Part shown: in pieces, positions 12,801-25,849 of the stretch
How positions within the stretch are numbered: position 1 is the stretch's first letter
How the letters are laid out: every line of letters starts with the position of its first letter
Position numbers and translations under genes: made by a program
Source: Stenopsyche tienmushanensis
Lineage: Eukaryota > Arthropoda > Insecta > Trichoptera > Stenopsychidae
Assembly (NCBI GenBank): GCA_008973525.1
Contig: WACJ01000301.1
Location: 350,478 to 414,477, forward strand
Reading direction: 5' to 3'
Length of the DNA stretch: 64,000 nucleotides
Notes under the pieces: model-generated
Database searches by the model: none
Told to the model about the DNA's origin: nothing
The model's input: only the letters and a program-made list of their open reading frames with translations

Positions 12801-13299
12801 ATTACTTTGCAGTTGAGTATACGCAATAGTACGTGCAGTTTACTTAATTACCTTTGCATAACGATTTATCGGAGCACTTTTTTAATATACCGAAAAAATC
12901 CAAGTCATGAATGAAAAATCGTCATCTGAATGATTTTGTTTGATCTGAGGGCATTATTATAATTATGGTATTTTATTATGGCTCAGGGGTTATAAAACTT
13001 GGGCCCGTGGGCGAAAGTATCATATGTAGAGCTATTTATATGTGAAGTATTGAAATAATTTAAAAAATCTTAATAATATAATAGACTATAGAATTTCGAA
13101 TATAATATCATATTCACAATGCAAATTTTTGTTTCATAATTTTAATATTTATTAAGAAAAAACTCTCATAGTTAAGCAGACAAGCGGCCGTTAGTAGTTA
13201 GTACTAAGCATTACCAAAATAAATAAAAATGTATAGGATTATATTAAAAAAACTGTAATTTTTATTTGTTTTTGATATATTTTAAACAAATTTCTAATA
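9833..13299. other. No gene seen apart from the repeat at 10972-11308
   Basis: AT-rich intergenic DNA. Around 12260-12600 the composition is more balanced, but all frames are broken. Confidence 0.45.
10972..11308 (+). repeat. Interspersed repeat, second copy of a direct pair
   Basis: The shorter partner of 5449-5832. Its ATG at 11222 opens a 28-codon frame (MLMDSTEDTFEGLSKEFVNL then TRYKYVPG) that stops at 11306-11308. No other coding signal is present. Confidence 0.6.
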
Positions 13300-14140
13300 T
13301 CATTTCGATTTTTTTCTCAAAGCTATTATATCATTATATTCGAATCCTCTTTGTTCAGTGTAATCTAGCAATGTTTCAACATAATTCAACGCTGTTTTAT
13401 GACTAATTACTGATATCTTCTTCACTTGTAATGTCTTTCTATTTTTCTTTCTTTTCAGAAACAAAAAAAAAGATATGTGCACCATCCATGCATTCAAAAT
13501 CTGAATCATTTAAATCATGATCGAGCCACTCCTTGATGTTTTTCCTGTCCATGTTTTTAAAACATTTTAAATTTTCCAATAATTCATACAGTTTAGATAC
13601 ATCATTTACTCCATTCTCTTCAGAATGCATCAATCTGTTTCCAAGCCAGAAAAGGTTTTTCTCTATGATCGAAAAAGTGTTTTTGGATTTAATTTTTCCC
13701 AGAAATTGATCAAGTTGTCACCTTTCTCAGCAAGAGTTTTCAGAAGACTGTGACGATAAAGACGTTTCATTGATGCTATAACGCTTCGGTCCATGAGGGA
13801 TCAAAGATGTCATATTAGGGGGCAAACATTTTGCAATTATAAGTCCATTACATGTCTTCAATATGCTTTAGTTCGGATGAGAGGGAGCATTATCTAATAA
13901 TAATATTGCTTTTTATGGCAATCCCTTGTTTTTTTTTAAATCTTACACTTCTGGAATCTATTTATTTTTGAACCAATCTTCAAAAATCTCCATATCAATC
14001 CATGCTTCCATGACAGGATTAAATTCATTGGAATTTCCTTAAAAGATCGATATTTATCTGCCTTTCCAATCACCAAAAGCTTGATTTGATGAGTTTCTAA
14101 TGCGTTTCCAGTCTTTTATCACACATTTTTCACAATCTTT
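13300..14140 (-). pseudogene. Tigger/Jerky-type (pogo) transposase relic
   Basis: Reading the reverse strand from about 14130 down, the pieces follow the order of a DDE_1 transposase: LLVIGKADKYRSFKEIP, then EAWIDMEIFEDWF, the catalytic ILLLDNAPSHP, then LPPNMTSLIP. Later pieces include SKLYELLENLKCFKNMDRKN and SHKTALNYVETLLDYTEQRG, the typical C-terminal helix followed by IIALRKK. Several stops and frame changes separate them, so the gene is dead, and the N-terminal DNA-binding domain is missing. The 14253 element's TIR begins about 110 bases beyond the recognisable part. Confidence 0.75.
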
Positions 14141-14252
14141 CTTAAACTCCATTGTCCAGTTGTTTTGAGAAACAAGAGACCAAACGATGTTGACAGGTGT
14201 TAACTCATTCTTATCGCTTTGAAGGGTTTTGTTTCTTTCATCTTTACTTATG

Positions 14253-15222
14253 TATACACTTAAACCTTTTTTTATGCGGTGGATGCGTTCCATGGAAGAT
14301 CGCACAAAATAAATTGACAAAAAAGTTATAATTTACATAGAAAAAATGAAGATGCTTTCTGTGGATTTTAAAAACCGCATAACTTTGAAGCAGCTATATA
14401 AAATATATCCAAAACCGTACAAAAAAGTTAATAAAAAAAAACAGAAAATAATAAGACAATTAAAAAATAACATTTTTGGTAACATTTAAAGGACGTCTTG
14501 CTTTATTGGTAAAATTTTAAGAATGACTGACATCTGGCATCTCAAATGCAGACATCCAGACAGATTTTAGATATAACTCAAAATCGCTCTCTTCTTCGGA
14601 AGAAATAGTATACCCAGTGTCAATGTTATCATTGTTCTGTGTAGATTTTCTCTTTCCAACAATATACTTCATAATTAGTAAAGATATCACTATAGTCCCT
14701 AATCCAAAAAATAAATCACAAAGTTTTAATTTGCTTTTAAATAGTAAAAAAATAAATTTTGACAAATCTGGTAAGAATAATAGAAGGTTATATAGAAAAG
14801 ATTCGTATCTACTTTGAACTGTCAATCGTGTTGAAAAAAGTAGTTTCGAGAAAGACGCGTTAAAAAAATTAATTATAGTAGGACCGGCCAAGTTGCCACG
14901 TCACTAAAAAAGCTATAACTCTATAAGTAGTTGGAATTTTGGAAATTGGTGAATGTATTTTTATAGATCAACACATTGAAAAATGCAAAAAAATGAAGTT
15001 GTTTTTTTTTCAAAAATCTAAACCAGAACATTGTCGTAATTCAGCTATAGCAATCGCAAATTATTATTTTTTTTCAAATTTCAGTTAGTGTTGATGATTT
15101 ATTTCCTATTTTATCTCAAATGTGATACGTACTCTTTATGAAATTTAAAAAAAAATTTGAAAAAAAACGCATAACTTCGAAATCGCACAAAAAAAAGTCG
15201 CACAAAAAGAGGTTTAAGTGTA
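14253..15222. mobile_element. Larger non-autonomous element of the same TIR family
   Basis: The left end TATACACTTAAACCTTTTTT and the right end (AAAAAGAGGTTTAAGTGTAA, 15204-15223) are inverted repeats and resemble the MITE ends at 37.8 and 57.4 kb (CACTT, TTTTTATGCG). Subterminal phrases such as AAAAACCGCATAACTTTGAA and AACGCATAACTTCGAAATCG also recur. The interior (14500-14900) is unrelated to the other copies and includes a reverse-strand frame with one hydrophobic segment. Confidence 0.55.
14517..14891 (-). other. Open frame with a predicted membrane segment inside the 14.25-15.22 kb element
   Basis: 124 codons are open on the reverse strand but without an ATG at the start; the first ATG (MKYIVGKRK) leaves 51 codons. 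LCDLFFGLGTIVISLLIM is hydrophobic enough for a membrane span and is followed by basic GKRK and an acidic SSEEESDFEL tail. It is not similar to any transposase I know. Confidence 0.22.
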
Positions 15223-16037
15223 ACAACTATTTTGAAATGAATTTAACTTTTTTTAATTTTTTTTTTCTAGTTTATACCCAATGATATGCTACATGTCAAA
15301 AAAAGTCATTCAATAACTTGAAGAGGTACCAGTTTGGCAGGGTCAGAGTTAATTTTTTTTATTTTTATGCTTATGAAGTTTTTATTAAATTTATTTAAAA
15401 AATTTGTTCAAATTGGCCACCTCTGCTTCGTATGCACGCACTACACATTTTTCTTATTTTAACTGTAGTTATCTGAAGTAGTATTTTCATTTTCATTTTT
15501 GCAAAGGCGACCATTATTCTTTCGATTAAGATTTATTTTATGGGCACGTCTGTTGTGTAAATTATATGTGAAACAGCAAAAACCAACCTAACCACCTAAA
15601 ACAAAAATCGGTCCATGTGTAAAACATCCTGTATAATTGGCTTCAGAACAATTGTATTTTGTTTATATATTATACTTTCTTTTCTCAACTCAAGAGTCAT
15701 AGGTTGCCGACGTCTGTGTTTTGATGCCTGATGTATGAAAAAATAAATGTAAGATTCAACCAGATACCAGAGAAATGCATTCATCATCATCATCATCAAC
15801 GCATTTGAGTCTATCCTGAGATTATCTGATCTATCATATACTATGCAGCCATAATAAAGCTATCATTTTTTTAAATGCTATTCTTTATATTCTATTATAT
15901 TTGACACAATTCCTATTAAATAGCGAATCTTAAGATTGATTAATTTTTTTTATTATAAGCATATGCACGTATTTAATTTGCTTCAAAATGCAAAAAATAG
16001 ATTGCATTAAAAATTAATCAAACTAGTATAAGATATA

Positions 16038-16390
16038 ACTAGTTGTTGCATTGATAGTTAATCATAGTAGGCCGTATACGATGGATATTTTATAATAGTA
16101 ATAAAAAAAAGTGCACTCTCATTTGCCAATTAAGTGTGTCCTGATAAAAATGAGTTTTTTAGAACATAAGTGTGTCTGGTCGTAAAAGTTTTGATCAATC
16201 CATTTAATTGGGTGCACATTTTTTTATGATTCCCTGACTGTGTATTCAATTATTTTGGTTTTTTAAAGCATGCTATTAACGATGATGACGGTGTGCTTAG
16301 ATCTGGCTAAATATAAAGGGATGCATCAATAATTTTAAGCGATGAATAACCATAAAAAGACAAAGACACGCTCGGGGTATTATATAAATT
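16038..16390. repeat. Interspersed repeat, first copy of a direct pair
   Basis: It aligns with 19823-20253 in the same orientation. Shared blocks are CTAGTTGTTGCATTG, GTATACGATGGA.ATTTTATAA, AAAGTGCACT.TCA, CATAAGTGTGTCTG and a common end with GACA.AGGCATGCTC-like sequence. Similarity is interrupted by indels. No coding capacity is seen. Confidence 0.6.
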
Positions 16391-16538
16391 GCATTATATA
16401 GTCAAAATTTTGACTATACTCAATAGCAATAAAGTCGAATTGAATAAATACATTTTGATATTATATGAACATTCTAATAAAAAGTACTTGCAGTGGAAAT
16501 GCAAGTGATTCTTTGTATTTGTGTGCATGATCGTAAAT

Positions 16539-16755
16539 CTACATTATAAATTTAATTGAAACGTTACAAAACAATAAAACAGATTGTAAATATTGAATCA
16601 ATAACCATATTCTATTAGAAATACAAGCATGACATTTAAAATAAAGTGCCATGGGATGCTGAACGCCATATTGGCATTCATACTCTTTTTGGATCACTCG
16701 AGTACGCACGCCACAATGACGATGATACTCATCAAAGGTGTAAGGCATCATACTG
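16539..16755 (-). other. Small reverse-strand open frame with several Cys/His, unrecognised
   Basis: From an ATG near 16750 the frame reads MMPYTFDEYHRHCGVRTRVI, QKEYECQYGVQHPMALYFKC, HACISNRIW and then turns hydrophobic before stopping at 16539. The first 50 codons have balanced composition. It could be an exon or a relic; no splice signals decide this. Confidence 0.22.
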
Positions 16756-19700
16756 GCTGAGGGCTTGTTTAAAAACATATTGAATCTGTCATTTCGTAAT
16801 ACGAGTAGTATGTCTGCATATTACAAGTTATGTCCTTCGAGAATGTTGTTTCGAATACACTTCCAATTAATATTAATTTTTATTTTAGCAATTAAATCTA
16901 TGTTTAATAACAAGAATCAAGCCTTTTGCGACCTTCGATCGTCGATAAATTTTCTTTATAATATTTAATACGCAGTATAAAAAAACCTTCTGAGAATTTG
17001 TGCGTTATTGATCCTTGGCATTTTAATATCAGTATAAAACATACACCCAGTATAAACATATTATTCATTTGCAATGTGGTCAAGGTTATATGAAAAATAT
17101 TTTTTAAAATTGATTAACCGAAAACAATACATTGATGTAAAAAAAATCAATGTCATAAATCATAAAGACGCTATTTTACATGTTGGGATCGGAAAAATCA
17201 CATAAAGAAATTATGTTATTTGGTGGCACGTTTGTCACACGAGGCGTGAGCAGAATTTTCGCAGACACCGATTATGACAATAACTGGAACACAATAATGA
17301 TAGGATTTGGCTTTTTTCTAATTTCTTCTGTATTTCGAGTCGAATTACACATTCGCACGATTCTGGTATTGTTTTTTAGATGCCAAAGTCACGTTTGGTG
17401 TATTCATTGCCGCCGATGAAAGTATGAGCATGGGCATGATATTAAAGTCACGCAATCCTAATCGACTCTGTCCATCAGTCCAAAACCAATAGCAATTCAT
17501 TATATCGAGTCATTTTGCTACAATAAAAAAATATGAATGTCACACGTATTGCACCACAATAATTAAGCTTCTCGTGGGCATGCTTAAGAGTCAAATCTGA
17601 ATATAATATCTAAGTTTCGACGCTATTACAAGACATCTCGACCGTATTCGGCCTGAACATTAATCATGCCTTTTTTGTCATAAGATTAATATTCACGTTG
17701 ACGTAACATTTGAATGTATTTGAGCCTTAACTGGAAAATGATGAGCTTCTAGATTGTTAAAATCTCATTACTCTAGTTTTTGTGTCGAGAGAATGCATTT
17801 CTACATCGTTATTTGTTCTCTCTTCTTTAATTTTTTGGTGAAAAGGAAATTAAAGCAAATAAAGTGGAACAAGACTTTTTTTAAAATACATTTGTTTATT
17901 ACATAAAAGACATAATCTATTGAATTTTTCGTCATAAATCTTATTTTTCTTAAATTTCTTAATATCCCACAATTATTACTAATAGCTCAACTGCACTGTT
18001 TCAGTTTAACGCCTTTATAATTACACAGACTTGTGCTATTTTAGTGTCATGGAAAATTGTTGTTAATTATGAGTGTGTCCAGTATACTGGTTAACAGCTG
18101 CAGATTACTAGTGACATGACAAATATTTAACAGTGCTGAAAGCAGCCAATAAACTAGTCATCTGTAAAGAATTTTCGAGTTTTTGCAATTCAAATTAGAT
18201 ACAGATCGCTCACCTCTTAGTGTTGATACGAACTTCAATGTTAATATTATTTTAAGAAAATCAGATAATTTACACATTATAAAACACAAATTTGGGATGT
18301 TAAATGTAATAATATCAGGTTTAGTCTAATTTTCTGACTCTGACAAATGATCTTAACCCAATTGTATCATACATATAAGGCAATATAAAAACCTCTTATG
18401 AATCTGAATGATTGGATTTGTAAATGTGACCACATTTTTGGTCGACAGTAATCCTATGCTTACATATCTCTAAATCGTAATTTCTGTAATGAGATGATAA
18501 GAAAAATGCTATACCATTATTAATAATTGATACATTAATAAAATTGGGACTCAAAGAAGGCGTGCGTGATCCAAAGCACGATATTCCAAGAGTACAGGTT
18601 TTCTTTGGCGTGCAATAAAGCGTCTATAAAACTACATTTCAACATAATTAATAAAGACGTTGAATGCTCAAAATCCTAGCACATTTATAGACAAAGCCGA
18701 TATTTATATTTGCTTTAAATCCTATGTGAATTTAACGTAAATTCTCTGTTGATTATTGTGAGTGAACCATGTCAAATGATCAAATATTATAACATTTTTT
18801 ATTTGTTCAAAAATAGCTTGTTTCATATTAATAAATATTGTCATGTTACATACTTGTTTGAGGAACAATTGTTAATATTTGCTGGAAAAAATAGCAAAAT
18901 AACAATGATTTTCTTGAGATAACATTGAATATTTAATTCGTAATATAACAAAAAGATCAATTCCATAATAATATAGATTAATTTAAATTTGTATCAATAA
19001 TTGATTTTATTTGCAATAAATTCGCTTATTGAAATAGGACAAAAATCGAAAATAATTATTGTAAAAACGTTTTCATAGTATAACATTAACTTGTTTGACG
19101 ACCTCGTATTTGTCGGTTGATTCTGGTTTATGTACTCGTCTATTGAGCAGTACTTGCCATTTGGACATAAGAAAGTGAATAGACGTTGTTAAGAACAAAC
19201 GGAAGTGATGTAACTCAGCGACAGCGTCTAGGGCTCGTCTGCGAAACTGCGGATGTTAATCTCTAAGCTAAAAAGAGAAGTAGGAAGGAAAGACTTGTAG
19301 CATAACTATCATTTATGAGGAATTGAAAAATAGCATAAATGCAACGATGGATAAACATATGACGATTTGCGTTCATGGTAAACGAACCGAATTAATCAGT
19401 GCTGAAGAAAAAATGTATTTCTTAGATCCGAAGCTTTTAGAAGCTACAAAATAAACCTTGTCTGAGAGACAACTTCTGAGGATGAAATGGTTCCTCATTC
19501 GAGTCTCGCAGTTGGATACTTTTATCTGGAGACTAGCTGTTTTTTGTTCTTCTGTAATGATAAATGTCAATAAGGTTCGCAAGGAATTACGGAATACACA
19601 AAAAACTATTTTATAAAAATTCGTTAATGACATTTATGAACTAAACGCGATCGAATACCTGTTTTTTAATGTAATTAAAAATATATAAATATGACTTGCG

Positions 19701-19822
19701 AATGTTTGAGATTTTGCAATAAAATAAGCTTCTTCTTTGTACACAGTGCAATTGCTATGAATCGAAATCAATTTAAACGAATAAATCAATAAAACTGAAT
19801 TAAAGAATATAGCTTTGGTAGA

Positions 19823-20253
19823 CCTAGTTGTTGCATTGGTCATTAATCACGGGTATACGATGGAGATTTTATAAGACTTATAAAAAGTGCACTTTCAGTT
19901 GCCAATGACTTGTGCCTTAATAAAATTGACTTTTTGTAGGCCATAAGTGTGTCTGCTCGCAAAGAAGTTAAACGATTTTCATCAAAAAAATATGATTACA
20001 GTTTTGATTGGGCCATCTAATTGGGTGAAATATTTTTTTACAAGTTCTTTGCCTGTTCGTTCAATTAAATCGTTTCAATTAATTTTTAAAGTTCGCCGTT
20101 CATCAATGACCAGATCAAACGTTAATGGTTTACTCAATTTTGGCTGTTAAATTATTGATACTGGATGCTTAAAAAATATGTAGCAAAAATTTCAAGCAAT
20201 GAGTGATCATAGACGAATAGAGAAGACACAGGCATGCTCAGGTTATAATATAT
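19823..20253. repeat. Interspersed repeat, second copy of a direct pair
   Basis: The partner of 16038-16390. It is about 80 bases longer, with an extra stretch around 20040-20150. A mariner-like terminus begins at its right edge. Confidence 0.6.
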
Positions 20254-20330
20254 GAGGTTAGGCTGAAAACTAATGCACACATACTTTTAGAGCGCGAACA
20301 AAAACAAATAGCATGACCGATCAAAAGTAT
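20252..20330. mobile_element. mariner-like terminus
   Basis: GAGGTTAGGCTGAAAACTAATGC (split here as GAGGTTAGGCTG and AAAACTAATGC) resembles the 5' terminus of irritans-group mariners. It directly abuts the end of the repeat at 19823-20253. No transposase remains. Confidence 0.35.
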
Positions 20331-20699
20331 ATTAAAGTACAGTTATTAAGTTTTAAAATTATATATTTATTTTTTAAAATATTCACCGTTAAAGCCAACA
20401 TATTTCAGTGCAACCCATCATGCACAGGTTTTATAGTATACGAATTATCCAACAATGAAACCGACGCGTTTCTTACTTAATAAAAATCACACTTTAAACA
20501 ATAATATCATCTCAGAATTAGATTCATGTCGATTAAAATTAAGTATAAAATCTTTATGCAAATATTTAAAATAATTGGTTTACAACTTTCTGATTTAGAG
20601 TTCCCGCCAGTTGAAAAAAAGTTCTTTCGAGAAAAACAAGTTTGAAAATAAAATTACCGAAAACGAAAATTTTAAGACAGTAATAAATGATATAAATTA

Positions 20700-20850
20700 T
20701 CTAGCGGCTAATCAGCTATTCTAGTAACATATAGCAACTTTTTGTCTTCTTCTTATGCATAATTTTGAGCTTGCATCTCCTCTTTTTGAACTTTCTGAGC
20801 TTCCTTGGTCTCCGCTATTCTGTCGGTTAACGCGCTGCTCATTAATTTGC
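20700..20850 (-). pseudogene. Unrecognised reverse-strand coding-like segment
   Basis: On the reverse strand, one frame gives MYGKLMSSALTDRIAETKEA, QKVQKEEMQAQNYA, a stop, then EEDKKLLYVTRIAD. It is a charged, coiled-coil-like stretch. An overlapping frame (NEQRVNRQNSGDQGSSESSK) is open for longer but is lower in complexity. No family assigned. Confidence 0.25.
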
Positions 20851-20949
20851 CGTACATAATTAAAGCTCTGAGAGCTAACAACTACTCTTAGCTCATTTAT
20901 AATCATTACAAATGCTGAATTCCCTTCATTCAACAAGACAAAAAACCAT

Positions 20950-23900
20950 AAATGCTACAACCTTGATTACTTTTAGGCCAGAATGTAGTTGATTTGGAGC
21001 CAATCGCCAAATGTTGAGTTGAAATATTCGTTTACATTTTGCGTGTGACCACCTAAACATCTCTTTAGTAATTCATCTTTCAACAAATCTTATATACTGT
21101 TTTCTTTTCGAATAAAATTATATTTTGACTTCCAACTTTCAACACATACTAAGAAGACCAATGCTAAAACTGATGATAACCGACGCTCTGTCGATACTAT
21201 ACTAACGCTTCTAGTACCTTCTAGTTAAGATCTCTATTCTAAGAATTTACAAATAAGGGTGACTGTAGATATCTCTTTCTTCTTTCATTTCCTTTTTCTT
21301 CCCGTAATACAGGGGTATAGAGCTAGGTAGTGAATAAGAGGCTACTGTGAGGCCACTCCGTACTCCAGCGTTCCATCGATTTGCGTTCACTATAGTGCCT
21401 ATAAAACCGGAAAAAAATCGGAATTTTGTTGTGAAACTTTGAAAACATATTCTTGAATAGTTTTACTAATAATTTATAAAATAAAAAATAAATCGATTTT
21501 TCGAACCGTCTAAACTAGTTTCCCCCCTTCCTTTTGATTTTATTAACTTATTTAATGATATAATGGAGTGTGCTATGCAATTCTATCTATATTTTACTCA
21601 GATAAAATGTAAATATTGCTATCAATTTGTGCATTGCTATTAATTTTTCATAATAATGAAAATGGATCAAAATATTTTTACTTTATATTAAACCTTTCGC
21701 CTGGGTTAAACGGGCCCCTAAAGTTCTCCAGGCACCCCCAAATTAATTTTAATTTACCACAGATTTATTTAGCAGTTAATAGATTGCCATAGAAACTACT
21801 ATTGGAATATTATTAATAATATAATTTAAAAAAACACTGGAATATTATTTAAATTGCAAAATTTCTGGCAGATGCTTCGTAATGAGCTCTATTCAATACA
21901 TTTATTTTACTAATGCTTTTAGATACAAATTTTTGCATTGGATCGTCATCAGTTCATCAGAATTAAATTGAGGAAATGCAATTTGAAGCAGGCACAATAG
22001 CAATAGAGAAGAAATGTGTTGCGGATATGCAGACATAAGAATGTACAGTAACGCATGCATTGGCCGTGCCCAGTTTCACTTTCGATGGCCACTCTCGCTG
22101 ATGCCGCGACTGGCACTGGCACTGGCACCAACACTGGCGCCGGCACCGACACCACTCACACTAATCCTCAAATACAACTTTGTCAGTCTCGATTACATTC
22201 CAACTCTGTATGTCACAAATCTACACCCGATTTCGATACATTTACATATCCATTTTTAGTCGTCAAAGAATGCAAGCATTGCTTCCTAAACATTCACGTG
22301 TCATATCAGGATACGATCAGGATCAATAAAAACTTTTTGTCCAATTAAAAAATCATTGACCTTAAGAATCCCGGTCACCATCTGCATACCGAATCGTTAC
22401 GCCATTCGAAAGAAGAAATGTAGCAACGAATTCAAGTTTCTTCCGCGACCAGTCTATAATTAAAAATGTCATTTCTCAACTGCATTAATAAATTTGCATT
22501 AACGTTACGGGTTGGCTTTCCGGATTTGCAAAAAATCTGGATGACAAAGTATGCGTTTTCATACGAGATTATTTAATCGTATTTCGAAATAACTGCTTAA
22601 AAACATTTTTATCACCCAAATAACAAATTTTTCCACTATAATTTAACTCATTTTAGGCGAGCTGATGATTTTTTTGCATGATATTCCACAGATATTTGCA
22701 CCACACATAATACATTTCCTTGGACTAGTTAAACTGCATTTTCGTATCATTAAGTGCATTCAATTAAGGGTAATTAATAGTTGTAATTAAAAGAATCAAC
22801 GGAAACAATAAATAGTAGAAGACTAAAACTATGGTAGACTTTAACAGATATGGCCCCATTCTAAGGTATTATAGCAAAGAAGGTTATTGAAGTACAGCTT
22901 CCTTTCTCTACGTCATATATATATATATATCTTTATGTTAGGTACACAAAATATAATAAAAACAGATCGTGGCTTGGATATTGGAAAAGAACTTGAGGTT
23001 ACGCTTGTCAAACAAAACAATGCAAAACCGACAAGTGAGCATTAGATTTGCAAGAATATAATTCCGTGGATAAATTCTAATCACGTTTATTTGGTTTCTG
23101 TAAAAGAATATCAAATTTATGACTTAAAAATTAGGTTTCAGACGGATAAGCTCAGTCAAATCAATAGCATCCCTATGGTAGTATAGTGCAATAAAATTTA
23201 CGTTCACTGGTGTTGTTATCCAATAAATAGCAATTCTCACAGATATTTAAAATAAGTCGTAACTTTAAACACCTGTTTATGCGTAATTTAATAATTATGC
23301 GTACCAAATGTTAATATATTCCATTTCTTATTGAATAAATGCAATATTTTCAGGGGAATTAAAGGATTTTTGGGCGTATTTGTAAATAGGACGTCTTCAA
23401 TTCTGTACGAGTTTCTTAATTTGTTTACAATAAATCAATGGAATTCAATTACGAAAATATTTATAGTTTCAAGCTGTGGACATTATTTAAAATTGCATAA
23501 TACGTCGTCAGGAGTAATACTACTCCAATTTGCTCAGCCGGTTTCGCAGATTAATTTGCAAAAATATTTCAATTCCACGCAATATGCATCCAACGCACCA
23601 TAATCGGTTCGGACTTGTTTGCGGATATTTTCAAGAAAACGCCTTCTTTTATGCATAAATTCAAACTAGTTTCGTTTCTTTCCGAACGATTTTGTATTAG
23701 ACGATCATTTTGTCGGTCCAAGATGCAAATCCGCGATTTCTTGCAGAAGAAACGCAAAGTTCAGATGAATTAAGATAATTAAGTAATCGTCCAAATTAAA
23801 TGTGATTATTGCTATTATGCTAATATTTTGTAAAACGTGATATATTAAATATTTCCAAGTGTTTGAAACAATTTTAGTCAGATGTTTTGAATTTTTTGCA

Positions 23901-25849
23901 TAGTCAGTTAATAATCGACGTTATGCTGCTAACTGCCCAGAAATTGATTAAGGCTATGATTTTATTCTGAAAAAAAACGATGTAAATAAACGTATGTTTC
24001 GAAGAGCAAATTAGGCGAAAAAAAATATTAACACAGATAAAAAGAAGGCTCAAAATAAGGGCACAAAAAGAAGAGTTCTATACAATGATATAAAGTATTT
24101 TAAATCAAATTAAAATAATATCGCTTAAAAGCAAAATATTGCTTATAAAGGATGGTTAATACAATTCAAACCAATATTTAATTATTAATAACCATTTGAT
24201 TGAACACCAATGCTTAGCACATTTTTGTTTACAATCATTACGTAAACGTATAAAATAAATTCCGTTTACAACTTTTTTTTAACCGTGAATCAGAATCTAA
24301 ATATACATTATATTTTTGACGATTTAAATTATTTTGAAAGCCCATATTTGACCCCATTAATGGTCTTTACAGCTACAATGATCGCTATTTGAATATTCGT
24401 GCTGCTGATAAAGCATCGACGACTGTAAGTTGATTACCTTGCCATGTTGGTACAATGTAAATGTGACTCAACTTTTTTTTAATTTTGTAACTAAAAAAGG
24501 AACCAATTAGCTGTGTCAAATCGAATTTTATAGTTTGATGACCGGTATCGATTTTCTCACGATGATTTAGATAGTAGGGACTTTGAATATTGGTTAATGT
24601 CTCAATGGAAAATGCTGAAAATTTGAAAGTAGGTTTTCTTTATATTTCTGACTGGCTTGATTAAAATAATGAGCATTTGTACTTTATCTCCAAATTATAA
24701 GAGCGTTTGTCAATCGTTGGATTTTAATTTTAGAAAATTTTAGAGTACCACCAATTATAAAGAGGTTGGCGTAAAATGATTTTTGCACAACTTCATCCAT
24801 TATAAACCATTATTGCAATAATTATAGACGACTGAATCAAGTCGAAAAGTCTGAGATATAACAATTTTCGATTTCTCGAACAGTTTGCAATCACGTTGAT
24901 AATTTTACAAAGGGTCATACTCGAAGACTACATAATCCAAGGCTGTCTATCGCCAAGTTACACAGTGCATTACATTCGGTTTTGATCGAATCAATTTAGA
25001 TATCTGACGGGGAAAATTATAATATTGTAAGATAAATAAGATCCGAGAAAATTTGCAATCAAGGCCGAACTTATTACCATTTAATTACGGACGTAATTGT
25101 TATATTGTGTTCGAAATTAACCTTTGAGGCTCGAACGAAGATCAATCAGCTATGAGAATAAAGAATAATGATAATTTCATAAAAACAGCAGGTTCCATTA
25201 AGCCATCGGACGTATAAAATCGATCCAAAGATTGCGTGCCACTTAAAACACTTGATAAATTCCTACTTAGGCATGGCGTATTTTTAAGACAATAAGATGA
25301 ACCTATCATGGGAAAGGATTAATTAAACGTGTTAAAAATATATCTTTGGATTATGCAAATATTTCTAATGCGTAAAAAATCAGGACGGATGTTAAATATA
25401 TAATATAATATTTCAATGATTTTTTTTTTAAATGACGCAAGATTTTTTATACAAAACTCGTTAAGAATCCAAAAAATACATACTAATCTTAAAATAATCT
25501 GATCTTCTTTAGTGATGGATCGCTTGTAAAAATGAATAGATGTATCATCATTATTATTCAATTACTTATTTTTTCGTTAGGAAAATCCTAATTTTCGTTA
25601 AATTCTATGATATATGAGAATAAATAAGACAAAGGCCCAAATGGAATGACTTCCAAGTTGTTTAAATTATAAGGCTATTTAGGCATACAAAAGCTCTAAA
25701 TGGATTTTGATTGTTGGGGGAGATTTTATATTTTTTGACATCAATTACGAAACGAATAAAATACATATCAATAATGTTTAAAATACGGAGGAAAATTGAA
25801 ATTATGATATTTTTTTTAAAAATTCAATATTTTTTTAAGCATTCTTACA
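20950..25849. other. No gene seen apart from the tandem repeat at 22.1 kb
   Basis: Short frames (for example 23331-23603 +, 22014-22348 +) arise from composition or the tandem repeat. None shows motifs or consistent splice signals. Confidence 0.45.
22086..22152. repeat. GC-rich 6-bp tandem repeat
   Basis: Degenerate ACTGGC units (ACTGGCACTGGCACTGGCAC, then ACACTGGCGCCGGCACC) stand out from the AT-rich surroundings and keep frames open on both strands (GTGT on one, VPVPVP on the other). Confidence 0.6.
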
